This document shows positions 38,960-53,900 of a DNA stretch of 64,000 nt, piece by piece. Both the position numbers and the translations under genes were made by a program. Positions within the stretch are counted from its first letter, which is position 1; every line of letters starts with the position of its first letter. The stretch spans positions 93,056,773-93,120,772 of the forward strand of contig CM075853.1 in NCBI GenBank assembly GCA_037975125.1. The letters are read 5' to 3'. The notes under the pieces are model-generated. The model saw only the letters and a program-made list of their open reading frames with translations. It was not told the origin of the DNA and searched no databases. This DNA is from Latrodectus hesperus. Lineage: Eukaryota > Arthropoda > Arachnida > Araneae > Theridiidae.

Positions 38960-41900
38960 TTTTGTCTTTATTTAAGTCTTGTTTCACAATTCATTTAGTT
39001 TGCTACAGTATTTTTACTAAAGATCCTATAAAAACTTAATAACTTCTTAATGTTACTGCCTCTTGATCACTACAAAAACTTTATTTTAAATACATTATAC
39101 CCTAATAATTTGTAATACTTATAAATACCTAATGAAGTTGATGTAATTATAAAAATGACCTAAGTGTTGTTGCCTGCCTAAGAAAATATGAAATGTTGCA
39201 GTCTATGAAAAGATGTTGCTAGAACTTTTAAACTAGATTATTTTTAAGTTACACATAGTAGTAGTAGTAGTGTTAAAATAACTTCTAATTTTTTTATAAT
39301 AGTAAAATAAATTTTTTAACATAATAAAAAAAATTAACTATTTTTGTACATCTTTTAAGCTATGTGGTGAAATAAGATTGTGGCATTTCTAATATTTGAA
39401 ATGTAAACTAAATTTCAAATTTCCCTTTGATTCTCATTTACTACAGATAAAAACTTCTTAAGGTGGAATTTCTATGTACTCAGAGACTACTTAATACTTC
39501 AATTATACTTTAGTTTCTTATTAAGTTATATGAAATTTATTTCTTAAAAGTTGATTTTTTGTCTTATTTGTTGAATAGAGTAATGATCACTTTTATAAGT
39601 AAAGTGTTGCAGAATATGAAAAAAATAAGTACAAATGTGTATATATTTTCTTATGCTCATTGTGAACATTTAAGTGATTCTGAAATAATACATAAATATC
39701 TTAAATAATAAATTATAAAAATTACTATATAAATAAAACTTATATAGTAATCAATATAAAAGTGAAAAACTATATTTTTAACTGAGATAAAATTTTTTTC
39801 ATTAAATAACTTAATTTCTAAGCCTTATCTGGAGTAGAAATGTAAATTTTTTCTCTATTTAGAATCTTGAAAGGATTCATGTAATGGATGTGGTTTACCT
39901 ATTTTTTATATTTGAAATCCCTGACAATTAATGGCAATTGTGCATTAAATTAATGCTATGTAAATTTGGCTTTCTTGGTGGTCGTGTATCATTTTTGTAT
40001 AGAAGCTTATAATAACCATATCTAAAAAAATTATTTTTAAATATAAAATTTGTTTTGAACAGTAAGAAAGTGATTTTTCAATATAGAAACATTTTATAGT
40101 GTTTTAAAATAATTACAATAAAATGTGATTAATTACTTCTTACCCAATAAAAATTTCCAACTTTTTAAAAATTCTTGTATATTTTTACTTATTCAAATGT
40201 AACTGTAAAAATTTAAATTCTTGTTTCTTTGTGTATACAATTTAAACGAAACTTATTATAACTTATCATTTTAAAACATATCATTAAATACATCTTTTGT
40301 TCTCAAGAATTTCATTTACTCAGTGTATTTTATCTCCACAAAATTTTTTTTAATACATTTATTTATTGATACTTTAACTCCTTATACATATGACAGTACA
40401 TTTTTAACCATGTATCTTAAGAAAGGACACCATATCAAAACAAATATTCTGGTTTATTTGTGTGTCTACTTCCTTGCCATAATATTCTACTATAATGAGG
40501 GAAAATAATTTCACTGTAAACTCTAGACAATGAGAACTGATATTCTGCATGATTACTGATGTATATCCAATCTTTATTAGCATTGGTCATGTTTGGTATT
40601 TCAGTCCTAAGAAAATCAGGATGGAAATGATATCTTATATATGTATTTTGATAAGTATGCACTAAGCATTTTATATCATTGCCCTCAAAGTTAGTTTCTA
40701 AGGTGTTAAAAAATTGAACCACAGTGGCCCAATGTAAATAGTTAAGATTTCAATGAGAAGCTTAAATAATTTCAGAAACAGATTAGAGCAAATTAATACT
40801 GTTAAGAAATATTAAATTCTCTCCATGTTTTTGGGTATAAATACACAAGACGCTATGGAACACATAATGTAAACAGTAAACTGAAATTATTTTTAAAAAT
40901 TCAGAAAATGGAAACTTTGCTAAGGTTATCATAATATTATTCCATTAAATAAGGGGACATAAAACTTTATAAACCAAAAAATAAATAAAAATAGCTTAAT
41001 GGACAATATTTTCAAACCTAGGCTTTTATCTTTTAATGAGCACCAGTGTTGACTTTAACACATACTTTCAAATGAATTGAATCATCTATTGTCTTTCGGA
41101 ACAGAAAATTAAAACAAATTACTTGCATGACTTGTGTATAATTTACACAAAACTTATTTTTACCAGCTAATGCCAGACAGAAGACTGGTAATTTAGGGGT
41201 AAAAATGTGCAAAGGAAAAAAGAAATCAAAGTAGGTTGTTTTATTCTGTTGCGTGCAAATAATGAAATAAATAGCTTAAAACCTTGAGTCATGGAAAATC
41301 AGCAAGAGAGATGCTTTAAAAACGTTAAAATTTTGTCAGTCAACTACAAAGCAAAATAAAAGATATAAATATTGGCTGCTTGATGAGATATGTGGAGATT
41401 AAGAAAATTTATCATTAGGGATAGGTACATTAGCACTACCTTGAAACAATCCTACATTTTTAGAAAAACCCTGATATTTCCTTTTTCACACTAAATTATA
41501 CCTCAATCTTTCTAGCAATAGATTTTGGAATTATCCAATGCATGAAAGAATATTAATGCGAAGGACAACTTTAAAATGCAAGTTTCAAATTGGATGAGAA
41601 CATTCTATATTTATATTTAGTTAAAGTAAAAAGAATACATTTTCTGAAAGGTAGAATTTTGTAAAATGGCATTTTAAATTCAAAATAGTTGGATGAAATT
41701 TTCCTTGTTTAAACAAAAAAGTTCTAATCTTGATGCTCCCATAATAAATGAGTGTTTTCATAGATGATTAGTTATTTTATCCACTTCTATATGTCGACAT
41801 AATGTTTAATTAAAAAGTATTTGTATCTAAAATTAATAGTTTGTCGCTTAATTGTGATTCTATTTTATTTTGGCAGTTATTCAATCAGATAAAAAAAACA

Positions 41901-44900
41901 TTGCAGACTTTTTTGAAATGTGGCCCAATTACCATATGAACAATTTTTATCACATTCCTTTGACAGAGGCTAAGCTAAAAATTAATTAAATGTAATAAAG
42001 AAATTTTAAGTTAATGAAAATTCATTGAAATTTTCTCTCATTTTGAAATGCATCAAAAACTATACAATTGTCTGCATTTTAAACAGTTAAAATTTTCTTT
42101 TAAATTGTGTTTCTTACTTAAATATAGGCAAAAAAGTTGGAAAATGATTACTTTTATTTTCAATGGTTACTACTTTTATTTTTCAGCAACTCAAGGGAAA
42201 AAAAGTTTCTGTATAGTTACTTAGCTATCAGTAAAATTGTCATTTTCACTGTATAACTGGTAAAATTTATTCACTGCATAAATAGCTAAATGAAGAAATA
42301 AAAGAAAATGAAGAGTATGATCAGTAAAGTATCACAAAATTTAAAAGTTGTCAGTTACCAAATTTTATAGCATTCGATCAATTTAGTGTAAAATTTTGAG
42401 AATTTTTTAAATTTAATAATGATGTATTTTAGTTTAAGATATAAAAAAAGTTCATACAAGTAGTGGGGAATTTAAAATAAAAAAGTTCATACTAGTAGTG
42501 GAGAATTTAATTATATATGTGTAAAAAGAGATGAAATTTTTTCACCACTCTAAAATAAAATTGTGAGGTAATGAACACAGCAATTATTGTGAATACATTA
42601 AATAAATGAATCTTATTTAACATTGTAACAAGCCGAAATGAAATTAGAAATCTGGATAATGATACATTTTAATTCCAAACAATATTTCTTTATATTACAG
42701 AGTACAGAATGAATTTTTTTATTACCAATAAGTTCTTTTAAAGCTGGAAAAATATTATTTTTATAAATAAACGAGAAATCCATCTTGTACAGTATATTGT
42801 AAAGATAATTGCAAAAAATACTTATGCAGTATACTTATTTTCATTCAATATTCAGATTCTCAGAAGGAGTCGTCAAAAACTGTTTCCTTATTATGATTTT
42901 AAACAATAAAATATGATCTCCTTTTCAGAAAATAATTATTTGAATAGAAATCCCTACAAAGAATAAGGTATTTGCATAGTTTTAAATCCTTTATTTTCTT
43001 GTGAGTATATTTGATATCTAATGCAATTACTAGTTGCATCATATTGTTGTGTCTACCAATTTCTTGAGACAAAAATTTCTATATACTAACTTTTTTTTCT
43101 AGAGCTGTAAATTTTTATTAAATGTAATTTTACAATTACATAATATTAAAAGTATTAGCACTTAATATGATAAACATTCGAATTGCATTCTTATGTGCAA
43201 ATCCTGAGAGCACTACCCATTTTATAGAAGACCAATGACATAAATGTTTGGGTTTGGTCAAATTGAAAAAATTTACAACTTAGCTTTATACAAAATAGCT
43301 TGAACCTTGTTATAAAAATAAACCTTATTGAAAAGAGCTGAAATTTATATTAATGCTCCAATCTAGTGACGCTTGGATACAATATTGGTTTGGATTAAAC
43401 TATATTATATCAAAAGATTGCATTTATCCGTTTTACCTTTCCCATCTACCAGTACTACTTTAACTTGATCTCTACTTTTGCCCTGCATATCTAATAAATG
43501 CACCTTCATTTGTTCAGATAGTAGAATTTCCTTTCTTTTTCATATCAAATGTTGATTAGATATCAGTATGTGTTTCTAGATTCAAATTTGTGAATTATGT
43601 TAGATTTGAGATAATTAACTGCTGTTAATAATTTGACTCCTCCAAAAGGAATAATGCTAAAATAGTCATTGCAATATATCAAAGTGATACTAATAGATTC
43701 CTTATAGACAGTGTAGAATTCAGCTGCAGTAGTTTCTGTTATCAGATCAGGCGATCATTCTCTAAATTTTTAATACAATTGTTTTAAATAAAATGACAGA
43801 TTTTGCAATATAACACAAGAAATATAAATACGAATGAAACAGATAGTTTTCAACAAGAACATTTATATTAACTAATTTGTATAGTTAGCTAAAATGGTCC
43901 CAATATTATATATATATACTGTGATAACTTTTATTGGAGTCTGTGAATAAAAAAAAAACAAGTTTTTTAATTTAAATAAAAAAATATTTATTATTAGTTA
44001 AAATCAAACTCTCACACACAAAATTAAAAAAAAAAATAATTTCAAGAAAGAAAATTATATTTCATAGACATTCTTAAATTTTTGTTACATAATTAAAGTT
44101 TAGTAAATAAGTTCACAGCTGTAAAAAGCTAAATACAATCAAAACCTTGATGTTGAAAAATGTTGAAACATGGAGTTTCAGCCTAAGATTTCATTGTGTA
44201 CTTTAAATATAATTAATCTGGAATAACTGATTTAATATAATAAAGCAGAAAAGCATTCAGCTTTTGCTACAAGCAATAGAAACAGCTTTTTTGCATCACA
44301 CATCATTAATCACATTCTTGCATATGTGACTAAATTTTCATTGATTTTTATTTACATATTAAGTTTGAATGGGACATATTCATTTTCTAGATTTTCTTAA
44401 TTCTCTAAGAAAGAAAAAGAAAAGAAAGTAAGGAAGAAAAACATGGTTGTCATCTTAAAAATTTTTATTCTTTGGAAGAACATAATATACAAATTTCTGG
44501 ACCAATGTTATTTAAAATAAATAACAAGGCCAGATACATGGACAGCTTAACAACTTGAATCTAAAATTTGTTTTTCTTTTTGGTTTCTAAAAACAGTGAG
44601 ATGTTCTATAGTTGTTAAACTGCATAGATATATGTAAAACTAAAACATCTCAAAACTACAGTTGTCAAGCTTCCAGTAACAGTCAAATTATAATTACAAA
44701 AAGAAAAACAATAACACCAAATAATTAGTTTTTATATAACTTGGACATTAATAATCAAAATCTGTCAAAATGAAACAATAAATTTTTATACCTAAACAAT
44801 CATACAAATAAAAATATCACAGAAAACATTTCGGCTAAATTTTAATACTTTAATACACAATGTAAATTGTATTAAAAATCAACATGTAACTCAATTTGTT

Positions 44901-47848
44901 TAAAAAATGCAAAATACAACCATTCTCTAACTCAATTCATTGCATAGTTACCCGAAATGTGTATTACAAAGCATTCAATATTGTTATAATAAGTGATAAT
45001 TTGCATAGATAGTTTTCAGAAATATTTTTACAGCAACATATTTCAGTATTGAAAAGTTGATTAAATTCAGAGTATAAGACATGATTTGAAAAATAAGTTT
45101 TCAGTTTTCTGTAAAACTCTCAAGTCTCAAAATATGAGTTAAATGGTTTGTTTTAAATTACATGAAATATTTTAATAACATAAAATTAAACATACACAAC
45201 TAGTTACATTTTACTTTACAAGCACGTGTAAACTTGTTCACCCATGTTTCTAATAAATTTGCATAGTTAATTTCATTTATGTTTCAGAGAGAATGATGTT
45301 ATGAATACATATAAATGTAATTTCAGTATAAGTTACATACTTTTTTTATACAAAAAAAAAATCATAGATATTTTCAAAGTTAAATAAAATCTTCAATAAT
45401 TTAAACAAAAATTTTAAATACACCAACAATAAATATATAGCAACATAAAAATGTAACACTGAAAAAGTGATGCATTTTTAACTATAAACAAATATAACTT
45501 ACTTAATATTTTGGAACTTTTCTGATTCAAAGCATATGGTAAAGCTCCATGAATTTAATAATTCATTATACCAAATATTTAATTCCATTTCTTGAATTTA
45601 GTTTAATATTTTAGAAATCAAGACTAGAATTTATAATAAACTGATTTGAAATGATATTGATCAAAGTATATATTTTACAAGGATTTCCACATTTGGAAAT
45701 AAATATTTTCCTAAACATGAAGTAAACTTTTATGACAGTGATTCCTAACTTTTGAATACTTAACACTAGAAAATATAGTAGGGTCATGTCATATCATTGG
45801 CTAGAATAAATTCTATCTACATTTGAAAATTTTAACAAAATAGTTTACGAAAATGAAAAGGAATTGCACATGCATTTATCTAAAATAATGTGTTAAAAAT
45901 GAAGGTCATTCAGATTTACAAAATATAAATTAGCATATGATCGCCTTGAATGCCCCAGTGCATTATCAGTTGGGAATCACTGTTAACAATTATTTATAGA
46001 AATTTCATGGAAATTTAATAATTTTCTAAAACGCTTGAATTAATTTGGAATTGCAACGATTCTTCTGATGATAGAATTGTTTTCTCCTCTTTTTACTTAG
46101 AATCTCAAATGGCATATTTTATGAATAGATAGATAATGAATTAAATGCAAACTACTAATAATAACAATCTTTTAACACTCAGCAATAATACACATCATGC
46201 AGTATAAAAAAATAAGTCAAACAAAAATGGAGTTTAATCATTCTTAACTTTTGAAATATACATATCTTAATTTGATAAGCATAATACAAAAATGAATTTT
46301 CCAATTAATTCTATTTAAAATATGTTTGATTTTACAAGGTTTGGAATAATAATAAACAAAAATCAAATTCAATATTAATTTTGATTGTAATATTACTAAT
46401 AGTTTTTAAAATATACAAAAAATACAAAACAAACTGAATTTATATATTATAAATAAAATTTAAATCAACACAAATAACCTAAAACTGAAGGGGAAAAATA
46501 TTACATTAATAAATCAAAATTAATTTCATTAAAGGTTAAAATAATTTAAAATATTCAATTGTATTTTAATTTATGGTAAAAATTCCGACACTGCAATAGT
46601 TAACGGTGTTTTCTGAGACAGAACAATAGTACAAATATAATTAGGAGTCTCACAGAAGTTTTTTTTTAACTTACAAATCAATGAAATGTAAAATTATCCA
46701 TATAGATTATAGTTAAATATTTATATACATGAATAAATCGATACAGAAATACTGATGAAAAGGAGTTATTTATATGAAGCTGCCAGATTTTTTTTTTAAT
46801 CCACATGATTACAAATATTTCCTCTAACACATTTTCTAAAACTATGAAGATATTTAGGCAGGATTATTATATTATACACAAAAGAGTTTTGATTATAAGT
46901 TGAAAATGTCATTTATGAGGTGCAACATTTATAAAAAGAACTATGACAATTTATAATTTTAGAAGAATGTCTTACTTTCCATTATAAGAAAGTTTATTTT
47001 ACTGGGTAATGAATTAAAATATTAAAAATAGCACACAATTGTATAACTCCTATCTTTAAAATTAACTTTAAAAAATTAAATATTTTAAACATAAATAAAA
47101 TGTTATATATTATTAATTAAATAGCTCAAAAGTAATGAAGGGACACATTTATATTAAAATATATAGTGAATAAGATAACTATAAAAATATGAAAATAAAA
47201 TTATTACAATAATGCTCATAATGTTATTTGGTATTTATTAAGAACTATTTTAAGTACATAATATTTTATCATTCTAAAAATAATTGCATATCTAAACTTA
47301 TACGTGCGTATGTAATACTGTTTAGATATTTAAAAATGATTCAGTGCAAAAATCTTATACAATTACAATGCAAGATAAAAAAAAATTTAACCCAAAATTC
47401 CAGATTCTTTAAACATAGTGGATTAAAACAAATATTACTCTAGCAATGAAATTCTAAAATAATAAATATGACAGGACGGTATTTAGTGAACAAAAATACT
47501 CTAATATAGTTACATCGTTTTGAATAATAACATATTTCTCAACTATAGATGATTTTTAAAGATATTTTTGAAAACTTACGAATTTATAAGATCAGTTGTA
47601 AGAAGCGTAAACTAGATAACTACTTGAAATCTGGAGTTACAGAGAAGCCAACAACTCTATTTTTGCTTTTATCACGGATGTTAGAAAATGTCTCTCTTGG
47701 TAGATGTTCATTCCAAGAACTGTTTTCTTTGTTTCCCAGCACTGCACACTATGATTCCACATTCATAGTAGAAGAGGACTGGCATCAGTTAGTTCAATAG
47801 TTTTTTGAGAAAGGAGTAGTCACAGTAAAAGTCACTACCTAATTATAT
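38960..47848. other. Intergenic DNA and probable 3' UTR of the KIF13-type gene
   Basis: No gene is supported. The part nearest 47848 must be 3' UTR of the minus-strand kinesin gene; the plus-strand frame at 47549-47800 falls in it and shows no codon-usage or family support. A (TAG)5 run lies near 39256-39271. A 35-bp tandem duplication (AAAGTTCATAC...GTAGTGG) lies at about 42445-42512. Confidence 0.45.
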
Positions 47849-47982
47849 TCACTTCTTCCCTCTTGTGCTGCTGCTTAATCTCAGCTTAGTGTCTCTGCTA
47901 CGGCTGCGTGCCTTAGCTGAATTCCATTGACCCCCTGCAGAGTGATTGTCTGACCGACCAAGACTCTTGTGAACTGAAACAT
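47849..47982 (-). CDS. KIF13-type gene, last exon
   Basis: Phase 1 to stop, residues 498-541. Acceptor TTTATTTGTTGCAG. Reads [18 protein letters not shown], then a basic tail [20 protein letters not shown] and TGA. Confidence 0.88.
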
Positions 47983-50900
47983 CTGCAACAAATAAAGCTC
48001 AAATGAAATAAAAAAAGTGCTCAAAATTAAATATAATTATAGCTCATTTTTAAGAGCTTATAGGGACTTAAAATAGTTCTTAAAAAATTGGAAGTTTGTA
48101 AAATAGAAAAATGTATTAAATTTTAGAACTAGTTATTATTATTATTCATTTTTGATCAAAATTGTCTAGTCTAGAAAATAAAATATTATTAGGTAAAATC
48201 ATTTGGCACTATATAAGAAACAAGCAAAATAAAATTCATACTTAAAATAATTTTTAATTTTATTACATTGCTGAAAAATCAGGTGAAATATTTTATTTTT
48301 TCTTTTAAGACTACATTTTTTTATTTTTGTTGATGTAGGAAATATTTCACTGTTACTTTTCTCATAATGTACTTCAATCTTATTAGCCATTCTTCTGTTT
48401 GTTTTTCAGATAGCTGAAGTACTGTCATTTTCATTTGGTCTGATACCTTAAAGTTCTTTTTCATTTTTTACGTTCTCAATTATTAATAATTCAATACCTT
48501 TGGTATATGAAGTACATGTGTGTTCACAATAAAACGAGTCCTGAAATGAAATTTCAGGCAAACAGTAGGGTTGCTTTGTCAGAATTCATGTATGAGTAAT
48601 TCCAATTCCCTCAAGTCGTCAGGTAAATGTTCTTGATATTCTTGAGTTACTGTGCTTTCTTTAATAAGTTCTGCATCACATTCCAAGCATAGACTGACAA
48701 GAGTAGAGTATTGTACTTAGAAAGTCAATTTCATATGGTAATCCCAAGCCATATGAAATACATTTGCTAGTAAAAATACTTCATGATATATGTCCTTAAA
48801 GCTTACACACTAATGCATATGACAAATTAGATCAGCTAGGAGAAATTCAGTATGAAATGCTTAAAAGAATCTAAAACTCCGACATCAGCAGTGCTCTTAG
48901 TTATCAATGATTTCAAGAATTTACAATTCTCCAATTTAAAGGTCAATCCAAATTTCTTAACAAAAAGATTTAAAAAAGATGATATAAAATAAACTTAAAC
49001 AAAAGATAAATGAAAATGAGTTTGTACAATAGATTTTCCAAAATTTTAGCTTGTAAGTAGAAATTAAGCTTTTCATTGTGTCTAAGCCAGTAATTCATAA
49101 AATTAACCAATCAGACTTGGTGTAAGAAGATATATATTTAATAAAAACAATATTTTACAACACTAATATAAACAGATTTCCTCAATATAAATACCAATTT
49201 ATGAGTATTTACATATATTAATAATTCATAAAAATTCATAAAATTATCTCCTACTAAATGCATTTTATTTTATCATCTTAAAAAATATTGACACATTTGT
49301 AAATTAGACCAAGCTACTGTAAGTTTTTAAAATAAATTTTAAAAATTAAAATTAACACTATTAAACAGAATTTGATGTTTACAGCGTTTTCTTTTACAAT
49401 GAAGAGCCTTAACTCATTTCTAGAAATAGCATTCCTACATCACAACATTTTTAACATTATCATTCATTATTATTCAATGCTATAATTTCATTTATGATAT
49501 AAAGAATATTTCAAATCTCAATATTAATTTTGTTTAATGTGATACATTATGAAATCATTTTTTGCAATTATATCAATTGCAATAAAAATTGCAAACTATT
49601 CTTGAACAAATTTTAACAACAGGCTTTTATTTAACAAAGTTTTAAAAAGCAATCATTACTAATAAAGCACTGATTGATAAAGATATTTGCATTGAAATAG
49701 ATGAATCCTTATTCTTGAAAGCTTTTTATGATCTTTAAAATGGTATATAAATAAATATATATGATGTATAATGAATAAGACATGACCTGAATAGATAAAT
49801 GAGCACTTTTCACCATATTCAGTATTTAGTAAATCAATGATTTCAATATTATATATATATATATGCACACATTATTTTTACTCTATGTTTGAATGATTTA
49901 CCCATTTTCTAATTGATTAAAGTCTGAAAAAGAAGATTTTTTAAAATTTTATATTTCATTATTAAAATATTATGATTTCCTGATATTTATTTGAAATAGT
50001 TTAGTAAAAGATTTTTCATAATGCTCCAATTTTTAACAATAAATTAAGAACATGATTAACTTACCTTCTCTACTTCTTTTAGTGTTTCCATTTAAGGAAG
50101 CAGTACTAGCACGTGCAGCTCTCATAGCTCTACCCCTACTGTCAATAACTAGCTTGTCTGGCCTCACAAAAATACCAAACCGAGGTTTACAGTCAAAATA
50201 TCTGGTACCATTTACTGTTCCATCATTTTTGCCTGTCAGAAACAAAAACAATTATTCTGGAATAATTTTAATAATGAAAAGAAAATTTGAATAACACAAA
50301 GGAATATTTTATTATATAGAGTAGTGCAAAAGTTACTAAAGATAAATGAAACCAATATTAAAATTGTGAAAATTTTAGTAATTAAATCATCTCTTAGTTA
50401 CTAAAATTTACCTTTTCTTTATTATATATTAAATCTGAAACTAATTTGTTTTTCAAGATTCTATTATATATTCTTAATGTGTAATTTTAATCAGGGACTT
50501 TTAACTAATAATAAAAAAATTTTAAGATCATTTCCGGAAATATTAATAGGGATTTTCTGTTTCTTAAGAAAATGGACAAGTAGCATTTACTAAACTCACA
50601 GGTTGTTAACATATTTCAAATTCCTTCAAATTAGCATAATGGATGAAAAAATAAAATCTTTTTACATTTATACAAAAGATAGTGAAAATGGATAAGGCAA
50701 AATCTACTACATGAATTAGAAAAAACAGTCAAGAACACCATAAATGCGAATTAACATATAAATGTTTATAAAATAATGATAAGTTTTAAAAAATATTGAT
50801 ATTTTTGTAAGGATTTTAAAATTAATACTTTTAAATGGGAGATTCATACAAATATCTAACAGGTTGAGTAATGTGTAAAATATTTTCAGTGTTAATTCAG

Positions 50901-53900
50901 TTTTACTCTACTCTAGTAATTGATCACATTGTCATAAACCATGATACAATTATCATATTATATATGTTCCAGGTTTTTTGAAAAACAAACTTTAAAAATA
51001 TTAGTTTTGAATGTTGAAGAAAAGAAGCAATGGGTTGTGTTCAAATAAAATGAAATATTATTTTAAAATAAAAAGTAAAGGTGAAATTTAAAATAAAAAG
51101 TAAAAATGAAGGGCAAACTTATTTTTTATTACAATGTAATGATTAATCAGCATTTAAAGTGTGTTGATAATCAAGCATGTAGTTCAATTTTCAGATTAAA
51201 TACCAGAAGAAAAAAATTTAGAATATATATATATATATATATTATGTAAAACAATATTTTTTTTAAATGTAATAATTGTTTAAAGCAAATTACTAACCTG
51301 TTGGTGTATCTAGTTCAACTCCAGCCCAAGGACCAGAAGCAAAATTTGTAGGGCCAAGATAAGCTACAACTCCAGTTTTGTTATAGGGAGAGATCATCAC
51401 ACTTTCCCCTACTGCAAGCCATGAGGGAAATTTCATATCTACAGGTATTTCACGAGACAGTTCACCTTTTTAAAAATATATGAAATGAAGTATATAAAAA
51501 CTGAATTTTATGTAAGTATATATACATTTACACATTTTTATGATATTTAAAGTATGAAGTAAAATCTCTGCATGCTGGAAACTCTCAATGATCCAAGGTA
51601 GGAATAAAAAATTAATGAGAAATGAATTAGAAATGAGAAAAAATATTTTTTTAAATCTAACTTTTTCAATAAAAAGTAAAAAATTTAAATAAATTTCATT
51701 ATCTTTCAGTGCATGATTTTGAGTTGTAACTTGACTTGTGACAGTATGTAATGTTAAGTCTAAGGAGTTGCTCCCACTGGAATATCGGCAATGCTAATGT
51801 AATAGGCGGTTTTGTGTTAATATTTAAAATTAAATATTTCCAAAACTTAAAAATACATGCATAACAATTTTTGAATTCATTATATAGACTTAATTATTTA
51901 ATTTGATAAATTCATTCTTTATTTAATTTTCCATTCGTAGGATACAAAAATTATTATTTATACAACATGGATATTGAAGTAAATGAATACACAGTGGATT
52001 TCTATAAATCCTTCCTCCATACTATTTAGCCTAGTTGAAAATTTAATTCAATAAATAATATAAATCTAAAAAATTCAGAAGGAATCAGAATTCATTAAAA
52101 GGAATCAGGTTTATATTTTGCATACATTAGCTTCAAGATTTCATAGCACATACTGAATAAAATTTCATATTTTTTGCAATTAAATAGGTTATAAAATATA
52201 TAAATTTACTTTAGTTTAATTTATTAGGAGTAAGCCATTTCTATAAGCATTTTTTGATTAAAATATATCTGTTTGGTTTATTTACAACCCAAGTAACTCT
52301 TTTTGATAAAGGTTAACAGTTTAAAAATGTATTCTAAACTACTAAGAACAAATGTGCCTGAAGTAGAAATCAAATTTATGATTTATTGAACCGAAAATGT
52401 TATCACTAACAATACAGCAATTATATTAGTTAAGTTGAATAGTACAGTTAAAAGTAGACTCTAAGATCTATGCTCAAGGTAGAAGTTTATCTCATGCAAT
52501 GAACTAAAAATAAGAGCATTTTCACTCAGTTATCAGATCAGGTACATTTATTTTAGACTATCTATTTCAGCAATTACTTTCAGCACAATGAATAAACATT
52601 TATATTATTCTGAATGGAACACCGACCCTCCCGAAGATATGCGGTGAGTGAACGTTGTTGCGTAATCCAGTCAAGAGATGCACCACAAGGCCGAAGCCAA
52701 GGTTCAGGTGGTCGCAAAGGTCAAATGACCGAAAGTACTCCCAGCAAGTGGTGGGGTGACCCAAACCACTATAAAAAAGGCTCAAAGTTATGGGGCGAGA
52801 GACACGTTCATTGGAACTCGCTCTGACTGGAAGATGGGGGCCAATTTGGCCTATCATAATTATATACAGACAAGGTTACAAAACAGTATGATACAAGATA
52901 AAATACAAACAAGGTTACAATACAGTATGATACCAGATTATGAACATTTTATATAACATAAATTTTTTCATTAAGAAATAATAGGAAGATATAAATATTG
53001 CTTTTATTGATTTGTGGAAAGAGAGGTGAATAACATCATTGGTATCTCATCCAATTAGTTTTTCAGTTATAGATCATTTTGCCACATTAAGCTATAAAAC
53101 TCTAATTTTAAATAAATAATTTTTATTTTGTAGTAATAAAATTTAAAAAAAGGATAAATATTTGACACAATATCATTTTTAAACTCAGTTTATGATATGT
53201 CTACATTTTTATAAAGGAAACATCATCTTTTACAATTCTAATAGATAATATCCAAATGGTTCTTTATTCAAGAGAATCAAATTTTTTTAAATATAAAACC
53301 AATTTATTTACTGAAATATCAGTTAATGAAAATCTATGATTAATGCTCAAATTTAAAAAATATTTTAAAAATTTTTAACCATTCATTTCATGAAATTTGT
53401 ATTAAAATTTTTTTACTATGTATCTTTCTAGAACAATCAAACTGCAAACATCCAATTAATTGCTAATACCACCTTCATTTTGACTACTCGTCTGGCCTCA
53501 GCAAAAGTTGTAAATTTTATCATAACAGCCACATCACTCCTATGTGAGTATAGCAGACCTTTTCCTATTTCCAAAGTTCAAAAGAAGCCTTAAAACGTTC
53601 TTCTTTTCAGTATATTCTGCCATTTAACAGACTGCCATAGAACCTCAGAACGAAGTTACAGCACTGATTTTCCAAAAGCGTTCACAGCAGAAAAATATCG
53701 TTGATAGAGATATATCGACATCTAAGAAAACTATTTTGAAGAATTCTGTTAATATGTATCAGATCAATGGATTCTTTTTACTAGATCAATTTTATTACAT
53801 TATATATAAATCTTGTAAATAAGTTAGTTTATGAGTGTGCACACACACACAATCTGAACTATATTATAAATAACCTTCTGGACTGGGAGCGTGTGATGAC

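Noticed and set aside
47549..47800. 83-residue plus-strand frame next to the KIF13 stop codon
   Set aside because: It lies in the probable 3' UTR of the minus-strand gene, has no recognisable sequence, and has no splice or promoter context.
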